A DNA stretch of 7,570 nt, from positions 1-7,570 of the forward strand of contig JAAKFB010000080.1 in assembly GCA_011065235.1 (NCBI GenBank). Reading direction: 5' to 3'. Source of the stretch: Chlamydiota bacterium. GTDB lineage: Bacteria > Chlamydiota > Chlamydiia > Chlamydiales > Rhabdochlamydiaceae. A program made the translations under genes and the position numbers. The notes beneath the pieces were generated by a model. That model made no database searches, had not been told where the DNA came from, and saw nothing but the letters and a program-made list of their open reading frames with translations. Positions 1 to 5,604 of the stretch are shown here, one piece after another. The stretch's first letter is position 1. Every line of letters starts with the position of its first letter.

Positions 1-1
1 C

Positions 2-202
2 ACAATCGTCAATCCCGCATATACTTCGAAAACTTGCTCTAACTGTTTGCATTTGGGTGAGCGTCGTAAACACCAATTCTTTTGTCAAAACTGTGGAAGC
101 CTTCAGCACAGCGACTTAAATGCTAGTCGAAATCTTCTGAGGCTCGGTCTATCTGCCGATAGATCGACCGGTGATGTAAACCACCGGCATGTTGCCGCCT
201 AA
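2..202 (+). CDS. tnpB: TnpB (IS200/IS605 OrfB) RNA-guided nuclease, C-terminal fragment
   Basis: This is the last 66 codons of a gene that begins before the window. Seen: the frame reads without a stop to TAA at 200-202. It contains PAYTSKTCSNC, then CQNCG, then HSDLNASRNLL. This is the C-terminal signature of TnpB/OrfB proteins: two CxxC pairs forming a zinc finger (visible C12, C15, C28, C31), followed by the third RuvC Asp (D38) in an H-x-D-x-N-A context. Known: TnpB proteins of IS200/IS605 and IS1341-type elements are RNA-guided DNA nucleases that help keep the transposon at its site. The tail after N44 has no recognised domain, and its DNA is packed with hairpins. Whether the missing N-terminus is intact cannot be judged here. 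The gene converges with recX. Confidence 0.9.
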   Translation, partial: TIVNPAYTSKTCSNCLHLGERRKHQFFCQNCGSLQHSDLNASRNLLRLGLSADRSTGDVNHRHVAA

Positions 203-240
203 GCGCGGACAATAAAGCTTTCGCCTTTAGGCGAGAGTTG
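146..240 (+). ncRNA. Candidate omega-RNA (reRNA) scaffold at the tnpB 3' end
   Basis: A series of potential hairpins overlaps the last codons of tnpB and continues past its stop. They are GGTCTATC/GATAGATC (146-153 with 158-165, one G-U), CCGGTG/CACCGG (168-173 with 182-187), CCGC/GCGG (195-198 with 205-208), and CTTTCGCC/GGCGAGAG (218-225 with 230-237, one G-U, loop TTTA). Known: in IS200/IS605 elements the guide RNA scaffold comes from the 3' end of tnpB plus the right end, and the guide is the adjacent flank. By that rule the guide here would be the DNA right of about 240-245, the 3' end of recX. The limits are inferred from the hairpins, with no covariance evidence. Confidence 0.4.
218..237. 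other. Right-end hairpin / possible bidirectional terminator
   Basis: An 8-bp stem (CTTTCGCC with GGCGAGAG, one G-U pair) closes a TTTA loop between the convergent tnpB and recX genes. It fits the subterminal recognition hairpin of an IS200/IS605 right end. It could also slow transcription in both directions, but the downstream tract (TTGTTTACTCTTT on +) is a poor U-run, so a terminator role is less certain. Confidence 0.5.
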
Positions 241-241
241 T

Positions 242-646
242 TTACTCTTTGCTTATATGTGATAAAACTTTATTGATCAATTCAAAGGAAAACCCCCGCC
301 TGAGCAGAGCGCGGATCACTTTTTCCCGCTGTAGGGGCATGTAGCGCTTCCGGACAAGAGCAATTGCCGCCTCCTCGGACTCTTCTAGGGAAATGTCGAT
401 GGGACCTGCTTTTTCACGTAGTTTGAGGGCGATGAGCTTGGGACCATAGCCTCGCCGCTGCTGCTGCTCGCAGTAGCGCTTGGCAAGCTCAAGATCATTG
501 AGCCATCCCCGTCTCGTCAATTCATCAATTAAATTTTTAATTTCCTCTTGAGGATAACCCTTTTCTAAGAGCTTGTGTTTTAGTTGCTTAGAAAAATAAG
601 ATCTCCTAGCAAGAAGGGAATACGCCTTAGCCTTAATCGATTGCAT
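242..646 (-). CDS. recX: RecX family regulatory protein
   Basis: RecX binds RecA filaments and limits their growth during recombination and SOS repair in the cytoplasm. Seen: 134 residues built of three-helix repeats typical of the family. The first holds LLARRSYFSKQLKHKLLEKGY (11-31, shown as two overlapping motifs LLARRSYFSKQL and KHKLLEKGY) and LTRRGWLND (43-51). The second has RRGYGPKLIALKLREKAG (64-81). The third has LLRRGFSFELINKVL (114-128). The length is slightly short of the usual 150-170 residues, but both ends look complete. The ATG at 644-646 is preceded on the minus strand by AAAGGA five nt upstream, supporting this start. It is divergent from the 88-aa gene and convergent with tnpB. 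The TAA stop (242-244) falls at the presumed edge of the IS, so the last codons may be element-derived. No clear promoter was seen. Confidence 0.88.
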   Translation of the reverse strand: MQSIKAKAYSLLARRSYFSKQLKHKLLEKGYPQEEIKNLIDELTRRGWLNDLELAKRYCEQQQRRGYGPKLIALKLREKAGPIDISLEESEEAAIALVRKRYMPLQREKVIRALLRRGFSFELINKVLSHISKE

Positions 647-669
647 GTTTTCCTTTTTTTGGGTATGCT
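641..669 (+). promoter_or_regulatory. Weak candidate promoter for the 88-aa/rluD/khpA operon
   Basis: TTGCAT (641-646) and TATGCT (664-669) are separated by exactly 17 nt, which would start transcription around 676, just ahead of the ribosome site at 678-682. Both hexamers deviate from the TTGACA/TATAAT consensus (3/6 and 4/6), and the -35 box overlaps the recX start codon. The position is sensible but the match is weak. Confidence 0.25.
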
Positions 670-677
670 AGGGGAAG

Positions 678-682
678 AGGAG
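678..682 (+). promoter_or_regulatory. Ribosome binding site that fixes the start of the 88-aa gene
   Basis: AGGAG lies 6 nt before ATG 689-691. Longer in-frame readings beginning at 584 or 665 lack such a site, and the former runs antisense through recX, so 689 is preferred. Confidence 0.7.
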
Positions 683-688
683 ACCTTA

Positions 689-955
689 ATGAGCATACCA
701 CCAAGCGGGCCAGGTGCGCCTACCCCACCTGAGCCTTCAAAACCCATTCAACCCAGCGATAGCAAAGACGCCTTTCTGCTCAACTCACCTTTTGCCAAAA
801 TGTTCAAAGCCACGGGCCATACGCCCACGGTCAAAGAAATCAAAGCCATCATCGATGGCATCTTAAAACACGAGATCTCTGAGATCAAGCGTCAAGATGC
901 CGGATGGAAAAAAGCCATGAAAAAACTCAAAGAAGCAATCGAAGGAAATGCCTGA
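689..955 (+). CDS. Small proline-rich/helical protein of unknown function
   Basis: I do not recognise this 88-residue protein. Seen: residues 1-24 are rich in Pro, Ser and Gly (MSIPPSGPGAPTPPEPS) and look disordered. They are followed by a short hydrophobic segment (DAFLLNSPFAKMF, 26-38). A charged helical C-terminus follows with KEIKAIIDGILKHEISEIK and a Trp-containing KK-rich stretch (WKKAMKKLKEAIEG). There is no signal peptide or membrane segment. The start is set by the AGGAG at 678-682. The 3' end overlaps the rluD start by 8 nt (948-955), implying translational coupling with the pseudouridine synthase. A role in RNA or ribosome metabolism would be a guess from position only. It may be a lineage-restricted conserved protein. 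Base use matches its neighbours. Confidence 0.75.
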   Translation: MSIPPSGPGAPTPPEPSKPIQPSDSKDAFLLNSPFAKMFKATGHTPTVKEIKAIIDGILKHEISEIKRQDAGWKKAMKKLKEAIEGNA

Positions 956-1862
956 TACACTCATTGTCTCCGAAGAGAATTTGGGATTGCGTCTCGACAA
1001 GCTCTTGGCACAGCAATTCCCTGAGCATTCGCGGAGCTATTTTCAATATTTGATCGATGAAAAGCATGTCCTGCTCAATGGCCATCCTGTCAAGAAGCAG
1101 CACCGTCCCCTTGCGGGAGATGAGATTGCAATTGCATTTCAAGACGTTCCTAATCTCGACGTAAAGCCCGAGGCAATTCCACTAGATATCGTGTATGAAG
1201 ATGCCCATATCATCGCAGTCAATAAACCTGTCGGAATGGTCGTCCACCCAGCCCCCGGCGCCTACACGGGAACCTTTGCCAACGCTCTGATGTACCATTG
1301 CAAAGAACTCAATCCCGATGAGTTTGAAAAGACAAGACCGGGTATCGTCCATCGGCTCGACAAAGAGACAAGTGGACTGCTAATTGGAGCCAAAACCCTC
1401 GAAGCCCACAAAAAACTCACCGAGGCATTCAGTAAGCGTGAAGTTCAAAAGCGCTACCTCGCCATCTGCTGCGGGATCCCCAAAGAAGGCGAATGTTCAG
1501 CACCGATCAAACGCCATCCAATCAAACGCAAGCAGATGACAGTGAGCGCAGAGGGGAAAGAAGCCCTCACACGCTTTAAAATCTTGGCCCGCAAAGATGG
1601 ACTTTCTCTTATCGAAGCCGAGCTCGTGACGGGGCGCACTCATCAGATCCGCGTCCACCTCAAACACCTCAACTGTCCCGTCCTTGGAGATAACACTTAT
1701 GGGAATCAAACTCTCAATCAGAAATATGGCGCACTGCGGCAAATGCTGCACGCTCATCAAGTCCAATTGAAGCATCCCATTTCAGAAGTATCTCTCGAGC
1801 TGGTTGCTCCAATTCCTACTGACTTGAAAAATTTTATTGAACTCATACAAAAGCTTGACTAA
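948..1862 (+). CDS. rluD: Pseudouridine synthase, RluD/RluA family
   Basis: The enzyme isomerises specific uridines to pseudouridine in RNA. E. coli RluD acts on helix 69 of 23S rRNA, and the same target is inferred here. Seen: 304 residues. An S4-like RNA-binding domain spans about 11-65 (LRLDKLLAQQF and the downstream VLLNG). The linker VYEDAHIIAVNKPVGMVVHP (83-100) opens the catalytic domain. The core motif GIVHRLDKETSGLL (132-145) carries the catalytic Asp at 138. GRTHQIRVHL (229-238), CPVLGDNTYG (243-252) and MLHAH (266-270) complete the family pattern. Length and domain order match RluD, while RluA lacks the S4 domain. The RluC/RluD choice rests on general similarity and is less sure than the family. 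The start ATG overlaps the upstream 88-aa gene, with GAAGGA immediately before it. khpA follows after 36 nt. Confidence 0.93.
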   Translation: MPDTLIVSEENLGLRLDKLLAQQFPEHSRSYFQYLIDEKHVLLNGHPVKKQHRPLAGDEIAIAFQDVPNLDVKPEAIPLDIVYEDAHIIAVNKPVGMVVHPAPGAYTGTFANALMYHCKELNPDEFEKTRPGIVHRLDKETSGLLIGAKTLEAHKKLTEAFSKREVQKRYLAICCGIPKEGECSAPIKRHPIKRKQMTVSAEGKEALTRFKILARKDGLSLIEAELVTGRTHQIRVHLKHLNCPVLGDNTYGNQTLNQKYGALRQMLHAHQVQLKHPISEVSLELVAPIPTDLKNFIELIQKLD

Positions 1863-1886
1863 AATAGATTTTTGTTTGCACAGCCT

Positions 1887-1891
1887 GAGGA
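1887..1891 (+). promoter_or_regulatory. Ribosome binding site that fixes the khpA start
   Basis: GAGGA lies 7 nt before ATG 1899-1901. A TTG nine codons upstream in frame (1872) has no such site, and the family consensus begins at MKEFVEYIVK, so the ATG is chosen. Confidence 0.7.
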
Positions 1892-1898
1892 TCGAAGC

Positions 1899-2183
1899 AT
1901 GAAAGAATTCGTTGAATACATCGTCAAAAATTTGGTCGATAACCACGATAAAGTACGCATCAATGAGATTGGTGGCACACATACGCTCATCATCGAACTT
2001 AGTGTTGAAAAATCGGACATCGGAAAAATCATCGGTAAAAAGGGAAAAACCATTAACGCGATCCGGACGCTTCTTATGTCAGTTGCCAGTCGCAATGGGA
2101 TCCGCGTCAATCTCGAGATCATCGAGGATGAAGAGCAAGAAGAGCAAGAAGAGCAAGAAGAAGCCAGTCCTTCAGCTGATTAG
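1899..2183 (+). CDS. khpA: KH-domain RNA-binding protein KhpA (YlqC-like)
   Basis: KhpA proteins are small cytoplasmic RNA chaperone-like proteins, in some bacteria paired with KhpB/Jag. Seen: 94 residues starting MKEFVEYIVKNLVDN, the usual family opening. The KH core has IGKIIGKKGKTINAIRTLL (41-59), with the RNA-gripping GxxG loop GKKG at 46-49, and ends with RVNLEII (69-75). Family members usually stop at about residue 76-80. This one carries an added acidic tail, DEEQEEQEEQEEASPSAD, encoded partly by three exact 9-nt repeats. It sits downstream of rluD as the last gene of the operon. Its 3' end overlaps the convergent DHH gene by 12 nt. No clear intrinsic terminator follows. Confidence 0.88.
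   Translation: MKEFVEYIVKNLVDNHDKVRINEIGGTHTLIIELSVEKSDIGKIIGKKGKTINAIRTLLMSVASRNGIRVNLEIIEDEEQEEQEEQEEASPSAD
2130..2156 (+). repeat. Three tandem 9-nt repeats (GAAGAGCAA) in khpA
   Basis: Three exact head-to-tail copies of GAAGAGCAA encode Glu-Glu-Gln units from residue 78 of KhpA, followed by a degenerate fourth GAAGAAGCC. The unit length keeps the reading frame, so copy number can change by slippage without breaking the gene. Confidence 0.9.
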
Positions 2184-4802
2184 CTGAGGCAGATAAGGTG
2201 AAATCATCGCTTTGCGAGAGTTGATTGTTCCTGCTGGGAAGCGGATGATAGCAAAAGACTGTCCTCTTCCCTTTTCTTTTGCAAACTGATGCGCGCAAGA
2301 GAGAAAGCTCTCATTGAAAATTTTGCTGAGTTCTTTCCCGTTGGGTCCGATAAATTCGATCTCAATATCCTCTTGATTTTCTACAATGCGCGGCGACATC
2401 CGAAATTCGTTTAAAAAGCTCTTCAAGTGTTCGATGGACTGCTCAGTCATCGGGATCCACACCCACAATTCATCCTGATGCTTGTATTTTCCATCTGTTC
2501 CCTTATAAACATCTTCAGCTCCTGCAATAGTGCTTGTCATATGCAAATAGAGATCAAACTCTCGTCTATCCTTGAAAAAGTTCATCGAAGATTTCACCCA
2601 CATTTCACGCAGCTTGGATGCATTCGATGCAAATGCGGGGTAGTTTTTGGCAAATATTTTGGTCTGCCCTACACGAACACAACCATTTTGCAGCTTTGTG
2701 TCGACGAAGACACTCGAGTCTTTGCCCTGTGCACAAAGCTGGAGATTTTCTTCAGCGAGCTGCTCTTTAGCGAGGTAGATTTTGCGATAGAGAGAGTACA
2801 TGTCGCGGTGTTGCAAGATGCGCGAGGCGGCCTTTTCAACAAAAGTCTCATCCCGTTTCAGACCGTCGAAATGGATGATTTCAACCTCTTGGCCTTCGAC
2901 AAGCGACTTGAGGCGATTGAGCAGGTGGGCCACACATTCGACATCCCGTCTCGAGACTTTGGTGAGCAGATCAGTGTCATCTAAAATCGCATAGAGGAAG
3001 TGCAGATACTCGACAAACTCACGAGTGGGATCGATAAAGTAGGGCTGTTTTTCATGAACTGCGTGCAAGCGGTTGAGAAGCCTTTGTAAGATCCGCTTAG
3101 CCGAGGCCGATTTGTAGTCTTTCTCAGCAGCAGCGAGCTGCTTTTCGATCGCATCGAGAGTCATGCCCCCCGTGCTGTATTTATCGTTAATTTTAAAAGC
3201 CAATTCGGCGACGATCGCATTGGATGACTGCGCATCGGAAATGTATACCACGGGCGCGCTAGAGGTGTTGAGGACAATTTTGTGATGATCAATGACACTG
3301 ATCACTTCGAAATACGACGGAATTTTCGTCTCGTCTCGATTGCAAAAATCGCGCAAGGTCACCGTTCCCAATATGGGCTGTTGCAAGTCGCGAGCGCGGA
3401 TGACTCCAAGAGGAATCATCTTCCCCTCTTCATCTGCCGATGTGACAGTCAAATAGGGATAATTGCCCATCTTACTGCGCAGTTCGTCCACATCAGCGCG
3501 ATAGCTCACCACCTGTGGAAGATACCCAAAAACCTGCACCTTGATGTTGAGTGCCACTTCGAGCCGCTCGGTGTACAACCGAACACTCTGGATCGCCCGG
3601 TCGAGTTGAGCGATGATCACCTCAAGGTGATGGAAAATTTTGGGACGATCTTCGACCAGCTTTCCGTCTTTTCCAAACAAGTCAGATTTTTCTAAAGCGC
3701 GAACGTGATCGATACATTCTTGAAAATCATTCAGATCAAGAGCTGCCATCCCCTTTGCAAACTCCGTAAACGTCGCATTCAATCCCTTGTCGACTTTGAG
3801 CACTTTGCGCAAGTACCCTTCCATATAGCGCTGCTGCTTATCAGTGAACTCACCTGCAGGCGCACACTTTTTGATATTGATGCCAAAAACGGAATCGACA
3901 AATTTAGGGAGATCTTTTCTATTTAAATCTTTCTTTGCAAAAAGGGAGATCAGCTTGATGTGAAGGTTATTTTCGAACCAGCGGAGGCAATTATTGAGCA
4001 TCATGATTACCTGACGCACCCCTTCGACATCGAAGCTGCGCCAGTCGCCCAAAAAGTATCCCTCATCATCGACCAAAATGATCGCCTTTTGGGTCCGCTC
4101 GTGATCGATCATCAGCGATGACTGATCCGTCTTTTGCTTGATCACACCTCGCTGGGTCATCAACTCTAGACTCGACAGAGCAAGCGTCCCCCGCGTCTTG
4201 GCGATATGATGAAAGACACTCGATCCAAAAATGTGGTGGAACAAAAGAGCAACTTCAATGCTCGATGGAGGAGCGCCTCCGGGGACATTCCAAATGTGCA
4301 CCCCTTCGGCTACACGCGCTCCAAAAGCATCGACCCATCCCCAGAACGACGCAATTGTCGTATCGAGATCGGGAGATGAATGGGCCGTGACAAAGTGACT
4401 TCCCGGGTGGACCTTGCCCATTCCGACGGGAAATAAGATTTGGTACTCATCGCGCGGCACCCATTTGCCGACAATTTTTGCCCGCACCTCATAATTGTCA
4501 CTCTCAGATAGGCCCGAAAACTGATTGAGCCATAGCTCAAAGCTCGACAGAGCGTAGTTCATGAGGACTTTTTCACGGCCGATGACATCGATGTATTCAA
4601 TCACGGCCGCGAGCAAAAAGATCTCCTCTGGGGCTCCTTTTACGAGATCTAAGAGAGAGCGGTTGACCTGCTCGCTCTTTTCTTTGTGATTGAGGCGTTT
4701 GTACTGGGGATTCTTAAATGCTTTAACAATCTCATGGAGATTTTCAAAGTGATAGACATTTAGGACAAAATCGCCGAGATCTTTCGCTTGTTTTTTGCTC
4801 AT
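2172..4802 (-). CDS. Large DHH/DHHA2 phosphoesterase, family II inorganic pyrophosphatase-like, with CBS-like insert
   Basis: Family II pyrophosphatases are cytoplasmic metal-dependent enzymes that hydrolyse PPi; the substrate here is inferred. Seen: 876 residues from ATG 4800-4802. The ligand pattern is complete: HSSPDLD (141-147; H141, D145, D147), TLRDF (D485), VIDHHK (D505, H506, H507) and AILDDTD (D609). A DHHA2-like domain follows (about 640-870) with VGQTKIF, LYLHMTSTIAGAEDV and a terminal SRK (862-864), matching the substrate-binding SRKK end of the family. Residues 421-476 resemble one CBS half (YLPQVVSYRADVDELRSKM, then LGVIRARDL). Usual family length is about 310, or about 550 with CBS inserts. 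This protein has about 130 extra N-terminal residues and about 340 between the first ligand motif and D485. The start has only a weak ribosome site, 15 nt after tRNA-Arg. A TTG two codons upstream is the alternative. Other DHH activities (nanoRNase, exopolyphosphatase) remain possible. Confidence 0.82.
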   Translation of the reverse strand: MSKKQAKDLGDFVLNVYHFENLHEIVKAFKNPQYKRLNHKEKSEQVNRSLLDLVKGAPEEIFLLAAVIEYIDVIGREKVLMNYALSSFELWLNQFSGLSESDNYEVRAKIVGKWVPRDEYQILFPVGMGKVHPGSHFVTAHSSPDLDTTIASFWGWVDAFGARVAEGVHIWNVPGGAPPSSIEVALLFHHIFGSSVFHHIAKTRGTLALSSLELMTQRGVIKQKTDQSSLMIDHERTQKAIILVDDEGYFLGDWRSFDVEGVRQVIMMLNNCLRWFENNLHIKLISLFAKKDLNRKDLPKFVDSVFGINIKKCAPAGEFTDKQQRYMEGYLRKVLKVDKGLNATFTEFAKGMAALDLNDFQECIDHVRALEKSDLFGKDGKLVEDRPKIFHHLEVIIAQLDRAIQSVRLYTERLEVALNIKVQVFGYLPQVVSYRADVDELRSKMGNYPYLTVTSADEEGKMIPLGVIRARDLQQPILGTVTLRDFCNRDETKIPSYFEVISVIDHHKIVLNTSSAPVVYISDAQSSNAIVAELAFKINDKYSTGGMTLDAIEKQLAAAEKDYKSASAKRILQRLLNRLHAVHEKQPYFIDPTREFVEYLHFLYAILDDTDLLTKVSRRDVECVAHLLNRLKSLVEGQEVEIIHFDGLKRDETFVEKAASRILQHRDMYSLYRKIYLAKEQLAEENLQLCAQGKDSSVFVDTKLQNGCVRVGQTKIFAKNYPAFASNASKLREMWVKSSMNFFKDRREFDLYLHMTSTIAGAEDVYKGTDGKYKHQDELWVWIPMTEQSIEHLKSFLNEFRMSPRIVENQEDIEIEFIGPNGKELSKIFNESFLSCAHQFAKEKGRGQSFAIIRFPAGTINSRKAMISPYLPQLIS

Positions 4803-4817
4803 TACCAACCATAGTAT

Positions 4818-4891
4818 CGGACTGAGCAGGACTCGAACCTGCGACCCTCCGCTTAGAAGGCGGATGCTCTATCCAGCTGAGCTATCAATCC
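4818..4891 (-). tRNA. tRNA-Arg (anticodon UCU)
   Basis: A complete 74-nt cloverleaf reads on the minus strand. The acceptor is GGATTGA with TCAGTCC (one G-U) and discriminator G at 4818. The D arm is GCTC/GAGC. The anticodon stem is TCCGC/GCGGA with loop CTTCTAA, giving anticodon TCT (AGA codons). The variable loop is GGGTC, and the T arm is GCAGG-TTCGAGT-CCTGC. CCA is not encoded. It has its own promoter at 4902-4930. No terminator separates it from the DHH gene, whose ATG is 15 nt beyond the tRNA 3' end. Confidence 0.97.
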
Positions 4892-4901
4892 ACTGTATTA
4901 A

Positions 4902-4930
4902 ATTGTAAGAGAAAAAACACGAATTTTCAA
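4902..4930 (-). promoter_or_regulatory. Promoter of tRNA-Arg (and probably the DHH gene)
   Basis: On the minus strand TTGAAA (4925-4930) and TACAAT (4902-4907) are spaced exactly 17 nt apart, 10 nt before the tRNA 5' end. This is a good vegetative sigma promoter, placed directly after the terminator of the upstream unit. It is the only clear promoter upstream of the DHH gene. Confidence 0.75.
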
Positions 4931-4934
4931 GGAC

Positions 4935-4966
4935 AAAAAAGCCCTCCTTTTCAGGAGAGCTTTTTT
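4935..4966 (-). terminator. Intrinsic terminator of the repeat/ankyrin unit
   Basis: A long stem pairs AAAAAAGC-CTCCT (4935-4942, 4944-4948) with AGGAG-GCTTTTTT (4953-4957, 4959-4966), with one C/A mismatch (4943/4958) and a four-base loop. Reading leftward (minus strand) it ends in six Ts. It is near-symmetric, so it would also work on the + strand. It closes the transcript of the ankyrin gene just before the tRNA promoter. Confidence 0.85.
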
Positions 4967-4968
4967 GC

Positions 4969-4984
4969 GAGAGATCGATCTCTC
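4969..4984. repeat. Perfect 16-bp palindrome
   Basis: GAGAGATCGATCTCTC is its own reverse complement. It lies in the ankyrin gene 3' untranslated region, two bases from the terminator stem. It could fold as an extra hairpin or be a dimeric protein site; its function is unknown. Confidence 0.7.
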
Positions 4985-5038
4985 TTTGCTGTTTAGTTAG
5001 TGCTATTTATTTTTTTAAAAATTCGTTAACCGTACCCT

Positions 5039-5593
5039 TTAAGTATTCACTAAGGGCTGCTTCCTTGAATTAAAGAATTTTGAAAATTCCGCATTCTTTT
5101 CATCGATCATCTCCGCTGGTGTTTTCCCATCTGTATTTTTAGTGTCAGACTTAGCGCCATTTTTAAATAATATTTCGGTGATTTCGCGATTTGCTTTTTC
5201 ACAAGAAATATGAAGAGGTGTGTCTCTTTGTGCATTTCCTAGATTGACATTAGGCTTGTGTTTTAAAATTTCTGAAACCATTGTAAAGTTATTTGCTTTG
5301 CATGCAGTAATCAGCAGTGTATCGCCGGTGCCAACTTCTTGAAAATTCACACCATCCTTTTTAACAAACTTCTCTATGTTTTCTTCTATAGTTTCAACCT
5401 TGCGGCTAGAAAGAGCTCTTATAGTCAGCCCTGTCCCAATAATAACTAGCGTTGCAACTCCTACGGCAGCGATGCCATATTGCTCTGCTGCATTTATACA
5501 GGTGTCTTTTATTGCACCGTCTTCAAACATTGGACAAATGTATTCACGGACATTATTTCCAATGAAAAGTGTTGCATCTTGAATTGTATTCAT
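5039..5593 (-). CDS. Membrane-anchored ankyrin-repeat protein
   Basis: This 184-residue protein is not a family I can name beyond its ankyrin repeats. Seen: residues 1-38 are soluble, with Cys at 20 and 32. One membrane segment follows at about 40-58 (GIAAVGVATLVIIGTGLTI), then a charged linker (RKVETIEENIEKFVKKDG). Ankyrin-like repeats lie at about 84-118 (GDTLLITACKANNF...VNL), 120-152 (RDTPLHISCEKANREITEILF, in two parts, ending NGAKSD) and a partial capping repeat from 153 (DGKTPAEMIDE). No cleavable signal peptide is obvious. The ATG is preceded by AGGAGA seven nt upstream, in a spot overlapping the end of the 139-aa gene (11-nt gap), so the two are one operon. Ankyrin proteins commonly mediate protein-protein contacts, and in intracellular bacteria some are secreted effectors. 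Secretion is inference only. The gene is visibly more A+T-rich than the genes around it. Confidence 0.85.
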   Translation of the reverse strand: MNTIQDATLFIGNNVREYICPMFEDGAIKDTCINAAEQYGIAAVGVATLVIIGTGLTIRALSSRKVETIEENIEKFVKKDGVNFQEVGTGDTLLITACKANNFTMVSEILKHKPNVNLGNAQRDTPLHISCEKANREITEILFKNGAKSDTKNTDGKTPAEMIDEKNAEFSKFFNSRKQPLVNT

Positions 5594-5604
5594 ATCAATT
5601 TCTC

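Larger units (their letters stand above)
1..245 (+). mobile_element. Right end of an IS200/IS605-family (or IS1341-like) element
   Basis: The element is defined by the TnpB C-terminus and by the hairpin at 218-237, located 15 nt after the tnpB stop. Subterminal imperfect palindromes just downstream of tnpB are the hallmark of right ends in this family, which has no terminal inverted repeats. The exact end is inferred: the sequence after the hairpin reads TTGTTTAC, and a boundary near 240-245 is plausible but unproven. No tnpA (Y1 transposase) is visible, but one could lie to the left. Confidence 0.65.

Noticed and set aside
584..688. N-terminal extension of the 88-aa gene
   Set aside because: It runs antisense through the recX N-terminus, and AGGAG placed before ATG 689 marks the real start.
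2170..2189. Hairpin at the khpA/DHH gene junction as a bidirectional terminator
   Set aside because: The stem is short, includes a wobble pair, and has no T-run on either side.
2427..2984. A + strand open frame of 185 codons
   Set aside because: It is antisense to the DHHA2 region of the DHH gene. The translation is composition-driven, rich in Phe, Ile and Cys, with no domain.
3282..3926. Two + strand open frames (137 and 73 codons) within the DHH gene
   Set aside because: They lie opposite motif-bearing parts of the DHH protein, lack convincing ribosome sites and show no recognisable domain.
4818..4891. tRNA-Arg as the attachment site of an integrated island
   Set aside because: The A+T-rich cassette lies on the tRNA 5' (promoter) side, no integrase is present, and no copy of the tRNA 3' end was seen at the far side of the cassette.
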